A stretch of 11,505 bases of DNA, from positions 1-11,505 of the forward strand of contig CADBTH010000197.1 of NCBI GenBank assembly GCA_902797495.1, in the 5' to 3' direction. Numbering within the stretch: the stretch's first letter is position 1; every line of letters begins with the position of its first letter. A program made the translations under genes and the position numbers. This DNA comes from an uncultured Ruminococcus sp. (GTDB taxonomy: Bacteria > Bacillota > Clostridia > Oscillospirales > CAG-272). A model generated the notes under the pieces. That model was not told the origin of the DNA and did not search any database. It saw nothing but the letters and a program-made list of their open reading frames with translations. Shown here one piece after another: positions 7,394 through 11,505 of the stretch.

Positions 7394-7690
7394 CTATTTT
7401 ATCAGTTTCTTTATCGCTTCGGTCAGCTCTTCCGTCTTCTCGTACGACCCCTTCTTAAGATCGTCCGCGACGCAGGTGTTTATGTGCTCCGTCAGAAGTT
7501 CCTTGGAGAACGAATCGAGAGCGGCCTTCGCCGCAGAGACCTGCATCAGTATGTCGATGCAGTACGCGCTCTCCTCGAGCATTTTGCCGATCCCCCTGAC
7601 CTGACCTTCTATCCTGCACAGACGGTTCGCGAGCTTTTTGTATTCCTCTTCGGTTCGCTCGCGCCGTCTGCAGCAGCCTTTATCATCCAT
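7394..7690 (-). CDS. csoR: Copper-sensing transcriptional repressor CsoR
   Basis: A 98-residue all-helical repressor of the CsoR/RcnR family (DUF156). The family core RLCRIEGQVRGIGKMLEE is followed by the Cu(I) ligands Cys44 (in SAYC), His69 and Cys73 (in EHINTC), with the C-x24-H-x3-C spacing of known CsoR proteins. Apo-CsoR binds its operator as a tetramer and Cu(I) releases it. An upstream in-frame ATG at 7756 would add 22 residues but is rejected: those codons contain the promoter and operator, and the predicted transcript starts near 7709. The ATG at 7690 leaves a 5' leader of about 19 nt with only a weak GAAAGCGAGA binding site. An extra N-terminal CC pair (Cys6-Cys7) is not a known ligand. 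The gene is first in the operon with copA. Confidence 0.94.
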   Translation of the reverse strand: MDDKGCCRRRERTEEEYKKLANRLCRIEGQVRGIGKMLEESAYCIDILMQVSAAKAALDSFSKELLTEHINTCVADDLKKGSYEKTEELTEAIKKLIK

Positions 7691-7715
7691 ATTATCATCT
7701 CGCTTTCCGATAATG

Positions 7716-7744
7716 ATTATATACCCCTCGGGGGTATTTGTCAA
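7716..7744 (-). promoter_or_regulatory. csoR-copA promoter with CsoR operator in its spacer
   Basis: On the minus strand a perfect TTGACA (7744-7739), a 17-bp spacer and a perfect TATAAT (7721-7716) form a consensus promoter. The pseudo-palindrome TACCCCTCGGGGGTA (7722-7736, plus-strand reading) occupies 15 of the 17 spacer bases. It matches the GC-rich TACCCC...GGGGTA type of operator known for CsoR. Bound CsoR would directly block RNA polymerase, so copper should induce csoR-copA. Confidence 0.93.
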
Positions 7745-7752
7745 TACCTTTT

Positions 7753-8058
7753 TCAACTTCTTTCAAAACGCTTTATATATCCGTTCTTCCACGTCACCTC
7801 AAGCTTTTCGGAGCGCAGCGCCTCGCGTCCGACGGACGACGTGAAGAGATAGGTCACCACCGTCTCCTCGCCGTTCTGTCTGACCGAGTAAGTAAGGCGG
7901 TATCTTGTCTTGTCGCTCCCGCGGCACTTTTCCGCAAGTGAGGACGCGAGCTTTTCCGAAAAAGCGTTCATCAGAGAGACGTCGCCCACGCCGTCCGAGA
8001 AAACGGGGTACTCTATCAGATATCTTCTTGCCGATTCGGTCTTTTTTTCTGCTTTCAT
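7753..8058 (-). CDS. Small hypothetical protein (101 aa)
   Basis: A 101-residue, charged protein without signal peptide, membrane segment or recognised motif. Its order is a lysine-rich N-terminus, RYLIEYPVFSD (a likely beta strand), an amphipathic helix around NAFSEKLASSLAEKC, then strands ending KLEVTWKNGYIKRFERS. The general alpha-then-beta pattern faintly recalls DUF3298/RsiV-like modules, but this is not firm enough to name. AAAGGA five bases before the ATG supports the start. The stop lies nine bases upstream of the csoR -35 box, on the same strand, with no terminator between, so its transcription would run across the csoR promoter into the copper operon. Divergent from rarA. Its own promoter is not clear. 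Confidence 0.7.
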   Translation of the reverse strand: MKAEKKTESARRYLIEYPVFSDGVGDVSLMNAFSEKLASSLAEKCRGSDKTRYRLTYSVRQNGEETVVTYLFTSSVGREALRSEKLEVTWKNGYIKRFERS

Positions 8059-8082
8059 ATTTGTCCTTTCTCGGCGATACTA

Positions 8083-8111
8083 TTGCAAAGCGTTGAAAAT
8101 AATTGTATAAT
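8083..8111 (+). promoter_or_regulatory. Promoter of rarA
   Basis: TTGCAA (8083-8088), a 17-bp spacer and a perfect TATAAT (8106-8111) put the start near 8118, about 31 nt before the GTG start codon. This also rules out initiation of rarA at upstream in-frame codons, which lie in the promoter. Confidence 0.82.
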
Positions 8112-8148
8112 ATATATATCTAAAACGACAGGCGAAGGAGGGGACGGC

Positions 8149-9390
8149 GTGAATTATTCTCCCCTTGCAAACAGAATAAGGCCGGAGAGCTTCGACGATA
8201 TGGTGGGACAGTCCCGTCTCGTCGGCGAGCGCGGAGCCCTGAGACGGCTCGCTTCCGGCGACAGGATCCCGAGCATGATCTTTTTCGGCCCTCCCGGAAC
8301 GGGAAAGACTACCGCCGCGAGGATACTCGCGAAGAGCTCGGGGATCGAGATGAGGCATCTGAACGCGACGACCGCGTCCCTCGCGGACGTGAGGGCAGTC
8401 GCCGCGGACGCCGACGGCATCATGGGACACAACGGGATACTGCTCTATCTCGACGAGATCCAATACTTCAATAAAAAGCAGCAGCAGTCCCTGCTCGAAT
8501 ACATCGAGGACGGAAGGATCACCCTGATCGCCTCGACGACCGAGAATCCCTACTTTTATGTATATGACGCGCTTCTCTCAAGATGCGCGGTCTTCGAGTT
8601 CAAAAGCGTATCCGCAGAAGAACTTTTCCCCTATCTTAAAAAGACTCTCGACGCCGCGTGGGAAGGAAAGATCGGCGCCGACGACGCGGCGCTGAAATAT
8701 ATCGCTGAGTGTGCCGGCGGCGACGTCAGACGTGCGGTGACGATGCTTGAGAACGCGGTCTCGTACGTCACGGCGGGAGAGGGAGAGCGCGTGACCCTCG
8801 AGGACGCAAAGCTCTTCACGCCCGGAATTTCCGCGGGGAACTTCGACTCGGACGGCGACGTCCATTACGACCTCCTCTCGGCTCTTCAAAAGTCGATCAG
8901 AGGCTCCGACCCGGACGCGGCGGTCTTCTATCTCGCAAGGCTCCTCGAGGGAGGAGATCTGATCTCACCCTGCAGACGGCTCATGGTCATCGCATCAGAG
9001 GATATCGGAGCGGCGTACCCGCTCGCCGCGGTGGTGACGAGGTCGTGCGTCGAGTGCGCGCGAGAGCTCGGACTCCCCGAGGCTGCGATACCGCTCGCGA
9101 ACGCGACGGTCATGCTCGCGACCGCTCCCAAGTCGAACAGCGCGTATTCCGCGCTTCACGCGGCGCAGGAGGACATACGCGCGGGACGCGGAGGCGCCGT
9201 GCCGACTCATCTGCGCAGCCCGCTCTTCAAAGGATACAAATATCCGCACGACTACGAGGACAACTACGTGGAGCAGCAGTATCTTCCCGACGACCTGAAG
9301 GACAGAGAATACTACGTCTTCGGAGACAATAAGACGGAGCAGGCGGCTAAGGCTTATTGGGAAAAAATAAAGAATAAGAATAAAAAATAA
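8149..9390 (+). CDS. rarA: Replication-associated recombination protein A (AAA+ ATPase)
   Basis: A 413-residue RarA/MgsA-family AAA+ ATPase, a relative of clamp-loader subunits that acts at stalled replication forks and single-strand gaps. Walker A is GPPGTGKTT at 47-55, Walker B YLDEIQ with Asp102-Glu103, sensor 1 IASTTENP at 128-134, and the arginine-finger region ALLSRC follows near 142. The C-terminal half has the MgsA tetramerisation region, including the conserved SAYSAL and KYPHDY stretches. The Walker B box reads DEIQYFNK where many homologues have DEIHRFNK. The start is GTG at 8149, with AGGAGG seven bases upstream; further-upstream frame lies in the promoter. The last residues (KIKNKNKK) are coded by A-rich DNA that also lies upstream of the rplJ promoter. 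Confidence 0.95.
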   Translation: MNYSPLANRIRPESFDDMVGQSRLVGERGALRRLASGDRIPSMIFFGPPGTGKTTAARILAKSSGIEMRHLNATTASLADVRAVAADADGIMGHNGILLYLDEIQYFNKKQQQSLLEYIEDGRITLIASTTENPYFYVYDALLSRCAVFEFKSVSAEELFPYLKKTLDAAWEGKIGADDAALKYIAECAGGDVRRAVTMLENAVSYVTAGEGERVTLEDAKLFTPGISAGNFDSDGDVHYDLLSALQKSIRGSDPDAAVFYLARLLEGGDLISPCRRLMVIASEDIGAAYPLAAVVTRSCVECARELGLPEAAIPLANATVMLATAPKSNSAYSALHAAQEDIRAGRGGAVPTHLRSPLFKGYKYPHDYEDNYVEQQYLPDDLKDREYYVFGDNKTEQAAKAYWEKIKNKNKK

Positions 9391-9394
9391 AAAA

Positions 9395-9409
9395 ACGCTT
9401 GACAAGCGT
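9395..9409 (-). terminator. Inverted repeat reading as a minus-strand terminator
   Basis: ACGCTT-GAC-AAGCGT is a 6-bp perfect inverted repeat. Read on the minus strand it is followed by TTTTTTATTTTTTATT, a good U-tract, so it could stop antisense transcription toward rarA. It overlaps the -35 box of the rplJ promoter. No minus-strand gene lies to its right in the window, so the role is uncertain. Confidence 0.4.
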
Positions 9410-9427
9410 CAAAGTTTGTGGTATTAT
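9399..9427 (+). promoter_or_regulatory. Strong promoter of rplJL with A-rich UP-like element
   Basis: A perfect TTGACA (9399-9404), a 17-bp spacer and TATTAT (9422-9427) with an extended -10 TGG put the start near 9434. The nearly pure A/T block at 9361-9395 sits at about -40 to -73, where an UP element would contact the polymerase alpha subunits, fitting a highly expressed ribosomal operon. Confidence 0.88.
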
Positions 9428-9433
9428 ACTTAC

Positions 9434-9576
9434 GTTATCCAAAGACAGCAGGTTCACGGTAAAAGCTTGCTTTCCTGCCGAGGAAGACGAAGATAAGGTT
9501 ATCAGGGTCTTTTTCGGTGCGGAAAAGACCCTTTTATTTGTGCCTTCCTGCGACATCTCAGAAGGAGGAATAAAAA
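9434..9576 (+). promoter_or_regulatory. Ribosomal protein L10 leader RNA
   Basis: The 5' leader of rplJ has the features of the Bacillota L10 leader. Helix GCAGG (9448-9452) pairs with CCTGC (9474-9478), flanked by the conserved AAAGACA and CGAGGAAGACG internal-loop strands that form the L10-binding site. An outer helix TTATC (9435-9439) pairs with GATAA (9492-9496). The GATAA strand can instead pair with TTATC at 9499-9503, so the outer helix and a local hairpin exclude each other just upstream of the terminator. In the known mechanism, excess L10(L12)4 binds the leader and favours termination. A CCTTC/GAAGG pairing (9543-9547 with 9561-9565) could also partly mask the rplJ ribosome binding site. 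Confidence 0.88.
9505..9539 (+). terminator. Attenuator terminator in the L10 leader
   Basis: An 11-bp stem (9505-9515 with 9521-9531, one G-U pair, loop GGTGC) is followed by TTTTATTT. It lies inside the leader, 38 bp before rplJ, as expected for attenuation of rplJL. Since rarA has no terminator of its own, it may also stop read-through from rarA. Confidence 0.88.
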
Positions 9577-10188
9577 ATGCCCAGTGCAAAGGTATTGGAA
9601 CAGAAGAAAGCTGTCGTTGCCGAGCTCGCTGAAAAATTCGGCAAGGCGGCGTCCGGCGTTCTCGTAAAGTATCAGGGTATCACGGTCGAACAGGACACAG
9701 CTCTCCGCAGGAGCCTCAGAGAAGCAGGCGTTGAGTATTCCGTAATTAAGAATACTCTTATCGGACGCGCATGTGACGAAGTCGGCTTCGGCGCGATGAA
9801 GGAACATCTCGAAGGCATGAACGCTATCGCGCTCAGCTACGACGATCCGGTCGCACCCGCAAAGATACTGAAGCAGTATGCTGACAAGATCGATTGCTTC
9901 GAGCTCCGCGCAGGATTCCTTGACGGCGCTGTCATCGATACGGCTACGGTCGTTGAACTCGCTGACACACCTTCGAAGGAAACCATGATCGCAAGGATCC
10001 TCGGCAGCATCCAGGGACCGATCCAGTCTCTCGCTATCGCCCTCAACGCTGTAGTTGAAAAGGGCGGAGAAGCTCCCGCGGAAGAAGCGGCGGCTCCCGC
10101 AGAAGAAGCTCCGGCAGCAGAAGCAGCTCCCGCAGAAGCACCTGCAGAAGAAGCGGCTCCCGCTGAAGAAGCACCCGCAGCCGAGTGA
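9577..10188 (+). CDS. rplJ: 50S ribosomal protein L10 with long Ala/Pro/Glu tail
   Basis: Ribosomal stalk base protein L10 (bL10/uL10), which binds 23S rRNA through its N-terminal domain and carries L7/L12 dimers on its C-terminal helix. The conserved RNA-binding region RRSLREAGVEYSVIKNTLIGRA is at 44-65, and the L12-binding helix lies at about 134-161. The protein is 203 residues, against about 165-175 usually, because residues 164-203 form a low-complexity tail of alanine, proline and glutamate built on a repeating APAEEA-like unit. The start ATG follows AGGAGG (9563-9568) by eight bases. It is first in the rplJ-rplL operon under L10-leader control. Codon choice differs from the neighbours (more GTT, GCT, CTT), as in other highly expressed genes. 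Confidence 0.97.
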   Translation: MPSAKVLEQKKAVVAELAEKFGKAASGVLVKYQGITVEQDTALRRSLREAGVEYSVIKNTLIGRACDEVGFGAMKEHLEGMNAIALSYDDPVAPAKILKQYADKIDCFELRAGFLDGAVIDTATVVELADTPSKETMIARILGSIQGPIQSLAIALNAVVEKGGEAPAEEAAAPAEEAPAAEAAPAEAPAEEAAPAEEAPAAE

Positions 10189-10245
10189 TTTCGGCAACAC
10201 GAACGAAAAAATAATTAATTTATCTGTAATTTGGAGGAATTTACA

Positions 10246-10620
10246 ATGGCAAGCGAAAAGATCACAAGCATCGTTGAAGCTATCGAAGCTCTTACACTTC
10301 TTGAAACAAAAGAACTCGTTGAAGCGATCGAAGAGAAATTCGGCGTTTCCGCAGCTCCCGTAGCAGTAGCAGTAGCAGGCGGCGCAGCAGCTCCCGCAGC
10401 AGAAGAGAAGACGGAATTTGACGTTGTTCTCACAAACTTCGGCGCGAAGAAGCTCGACGTTATCAAGGCTGTCCGTGAGATCACAGGTCTCGGACTTAAG
10501 GAAGCTAAGGAACTCGTTGAGGGTGCTCCCAAGGCTATCAAAGAGGGCGTTTCCAAGGACGAAGCTGAAGAGCTCAAGGCTAAACTCACAGCTGCAGGCG
10601 CAGAAGTCGAAGTTAAATAA
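10246..10620 (+). CDS. rplL: 50S ribosomal protein L7/L12
   Basis: A 124-residue L7/L12, the multi-copy stalk protein that recruits and stimulates translational GTPases. The N-terminal dimerisation domain (about 1-33) is followed by a flexible Ala/Pro/Gly/Val hinge (about 36-54, AVAVAGGAAAPAAEE) and the globular domain (55-124) with the conserved KKLDVIKAVREITGLGLKEAKELVEGAPK factor-binding surface. The start at 10246 is chosen because GGAGGA (10233-10238) lies seven bases upstream; an in-frame TTG at 10231 overlaps that site. It lies 57 bp after rplJ, co-transcribed with it, and is followed by a strong terminator. L7/L12 is needed in several copies per L10, consistent with the strong separate binding site. 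Confidence 0.98.
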   Translation: MASEKITSIVEAIEALTLLETKELVEAIEEKFGVSAAPVAVAVAGGAAAPAAEEKTEFDVVLTNFGAKKLDVIKAVREITGLGLKEAKELVEGAPKAIKEGVSKDEAEELKAKLTAAGAEVEVK

Positions 10621-10645
10621 GCCGGCTTTAAAAAACAATGCAAAA

Positions 10646-10678
10646 CGGCGCGGTCGTTCTGACCGCGCCGCTTTTCTT
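10646..10678 (+). terminator. Intrinsic terminator of rplJL
   Basis: A perfect 10-bp stem, CGGCGCGGTC with its complement (10646-10655 and 10661-10670, loop GTTCT), is followed by CTTTTCTTT. It lies 25 bp after the rplL stop and closes the operon, with no rpoB following. Confidence 0.92.
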
Positions 10679-10686
10679 TGCCGTCA

Positions 10687-10715
10687 TTGACAAACGCTTC
10701 GCGCTGTGATAAAAT
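10687..10715 (+). promoter_or_regulatory. Strong promoter of the ZIP-remnant gene
   Basis: A perfect TTGACA (10687-10692), a 17-bp spacer and TAAAAT (10710-10715) with an extended -10 TGA put the start near 10722. The box begins only nine bases after the rplJL terminator T-tract. Confidence 0.85.
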
Positions 10716-10731
10716 GTTAGCGAAAGCTAAC
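10716..10731. promoter_or_regulatory. Perfect inverted repeat at the transcription start: candidate operator
   Basis: GTTAGC-GAAA-GCTAAC begins right after the -10 box and covers the predicted start site. As DNA it is a 6-4-6 palindrome in the usual place for a repressor operator. The GTTAGC/GCTAAC half-sites resemble those of DtxR/IdeR-type metal repressors, fitting a metal transporter, but this is inference. As RNA it could form a 5' hairpin with a GAAA tetraloop. Confidence 0.55.
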
Positions 10732-10771
10732 CGCCGCGATATTTTTATAATGAAAGAAAAAGAGGACTTTT

Positions 10772-11032
10772 ATGTGGCTTGACATAATAAAAGGGATCGC
10801 GATCCCGTTTATCGGCACGGCTCTCGGCTCCGCGTGCGTTTTCTTTATGAAGAAAGAGATGAACAGAAGCGTTCAGCGCGCGCTGACGGGATTTGCCGGC
10901 GGAGTTATGGTCTACGTCGTTGTTGAGGAGCTGATACCTGAGATGTCGGAGGGAGAGCATTCGAACGTGGGAGTCGTCATGTTCGCGCTCGGATTCACCG
11001 TGATGATGGCGCTCGACGTTGCGCTCGGTTGA
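10772..11032 (+). pseudogene. ZIP-family metal transporter with a large internal deletion
   Basis: An intact 86-codon frame joins the two ends of a ZIP divalent-metal transporter. Residues 1-47 (DIIKGIAIPFIGTALGSACVFFMKKEMNRSVQRALTGFAGGVMV, quoted as two parts: DIIKGIAIPF and RALTGFAGGVMV) match the family N-terminus. Residues 48-86 (VVVEELIPEMSEG and MMALDVALG) match the usual C-terminal end. The family is normally about 250-270 residues, so roughly 170 are missing, including the HNxPEG metal-site helices; metal transport should be impossible. The junction falls at GFAGGVMV (about 10889-10912), where family members have similar glycine-rich stretches (GFAAGVM near the start, FAAGAM before VVVEEL), suggesting recombination between repeats. 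AGAGGA five bases before the ATG, the promoter and the terminator are all intact. An assembly collapse or a retained mini-protein are alternatives. Confidence 0.8.
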
Positions 11033-11043
11033 CAAACGAATTG

Positions 11044-11071
11044 AAAATCAGGGGCGAGCCCCTGATTTTTT
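11044..11071 (+). terminator. Intrinsic terminator after the ZIP remnant
   Basis: An 11-bp stem, AAAATCAGGGG with its complement (11044-11054 and 11059-11069, loop CGAG), ends in a run of six T (11066-11071). It lies 11 bp after the stop. Confidence 0.9.
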
Positions 11072-11231
11072 ACGTCTTCATGCATATAATATTAAGGAAG
11101 AGTTCACAAAACGGACTAATGGGAATATACGGAAATAGTTAGCTTTAAGCAAATATAACAATTAATTAATAAATACTATGGATTTACTGTACAATATAAC
11201 AAAAAATCATCAAAAATAATATTAAAAAATC
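11072..11231. other. AT-rich spacer with no gene recognised
   Basis: The 314-bp gap between the ZIP remnant and the secreted protein holds a terminator at its left, a promoter and leader at its right, and this AT-rich stretch between. I see no ORF with a binding site, no tRNA and no strong hairpin in it. A lone GTTAGC at 11138-11143 repeats the half-site of the upstream operator candidate but lacks its partner. Confidence 0.6.
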
Positions 11232-11260
11232 TTTACAAATCCGAAATGTTGTGATAAACT
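11232..11260 (+). promoter_or_regulatory. Promoter of the secreted-protein gene
   Basis: TTTACA (11232-11237), a 17-bp spacer and TAAACT (11255-11260) with an extended -10 TGA put the start near 11267, giving a leader of about 80 nt. The leader includes a 6-bp hairpin ATTCCG/CGGAAT (11297-11302 with 11312-11317). Confidence 0.72.
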
Positions 11261-11346
11261 GTATTTGTAACAAATGACAAATAGCTCATGAAAAGCATTC
11301 CGGCTTTTTAACGGAATAAACAAAATATTAACGGAGGTATGAGGTC

Positions 11347-11505
11347 ATGAAGAAGATTCTATCATTCGCTTTAATTTTTGCGTTATTAGTATCTGTCTTA
11401 CTTGTATTTCCGGCGCACGTCGCCGCCGCTGCCTCCGGATACTTCGGAAACGATATGTATTGGAACTTCGACGACGTATCGGGAGTGCTTGAGCTCTCCG
11501 GAAAC
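11347..11505 (+). CDS. Secreted protein, N-terminus, possibly BspA-like LRR type (partial)
   Basis: The first 53 codons of a gene that runs off the right edge. A classical signal peptide is present: MKK, a hydrophobic core of about 18 residues (ILSFALIFALLVSVLLVF) and a small-residue cleavage region near AHVAAAA. The mature start, SGYFGNDMYWNFDDVSGVLE, resembles the (S/G)xCGxNLTWTLDDxGxLTISG opening found before leucine-rich repeats in BspA-like surface proteins of gut Clostridia, although the usual cysteine is replaced by phenylalanine. Export through Sec is confident; the LRR assignment is inference from a short stretch. GGAGGT (11334-11339) lies seven bases before the ATG. Confidence 0.8.
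   Translation, partial: MKKILSFALIFALLVSVLLVFPAHVAAAASGYFGNDMYWNFDDVSGVLELSGN

Noticed and set aside
7691..7756. Upstream ATG extending csoR by 22 codons
   Set aside because: These codons contain the -35, operator and -10 of the csoR promoter, and the extra residues match nothing in CsoR proteins.
8083..8148. Upstream TTG extending rarA by 22 codons
   Set aside because: The TTG is the -35 box of the promoter. GTG at 8149 has AGGAGG at seven bases and begins at the usual family N-terminus.
10746..10751. A second TATAAT before the ZIP remnant
   Set aside because: No -35-like sequence lies 16-18 bp upstream, while the TTGACA/TAAAAT pair at 10687-10715 is far better.
10750..10782. A 10-codon ORF (MKEKEDFYVA) overlapping the ZIP-remnant start
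   Set aside because: It has no ribosome binding site and overlaps the binding site and start of the ZIP frame.

Overview
The window looks like chromosome from an uncultured member of the Clostridia (Bacillota), probably a gut Oscillospirales-type organism. The evidence is GC-rich genes separated by very AT-rich spacers, strong GGAGG-type ribosome binding sites, textbook TTGaca-17-TAtaaT promoters (often with an extended -10 TGN), a Bacillota-type CsoR/CopA pair, an L10 leader RNA with an intrinsic attenuator, and a secreted protein whose N-terminus resembles BspA-type surface proteins. There is no sign of phage, insertion sequence, CRISPR, tRNA or rRNA.

Layout, left to right. The 3' end of an unidentified gene (1-96) abuts a cytoplasmic class C beta-lactamase-fold serine hydrolase (97-1239). 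This converges, through a bidirectional terminator, on a three-repeat S1-domain RNA-binding protein (1318-2265, minus). Diverging from that is a YitT/DUF2179 membrane protein with a polybasic tail (2412-3428), then a CNNM/CorC-type CBS-domain transporter (3602-4852). The transporter follows a 19-codon leader ORF and ends at a second bidirectional terminator. On the minus strand lies a copper module: a small unknown gene (7753-8058), csoR (7394-7690) and copA (4900-7380). The csoR promoter carries a CsoR operator that fills nearly all of its 17-bp spacer. The copA C-terminus is fused to a CopZ-like chaperone domain that keeps its own ribosome binding site and ATG. On the plus strand follow rarA (8149-9390), the L10 leader and rplJ-rplL (9434-10620), and an 86-codon internally deleted ZIP transporter (10772-11032). 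After a 314-bp AT-rich spacer comes the start of a secreted protein (11347 onward).

Metal handling links much of the window. CsoR should repress its own operon until Cu(I) accumulates, CopA exports Cu(I), and the fused or separately initiated CopZ domain would deliver Cu(I). The CorC-type protein is probably linked to Mg2+/divalent metals. The ZIP remnant has a strong promoter with an inverted repeat at its start site. The points most worth checking are the possible dual product of copA, the ZIP deletion, the acidic/proline leader peptide before the CorC-type gene, and the placement of rplJL away from rpoBC.
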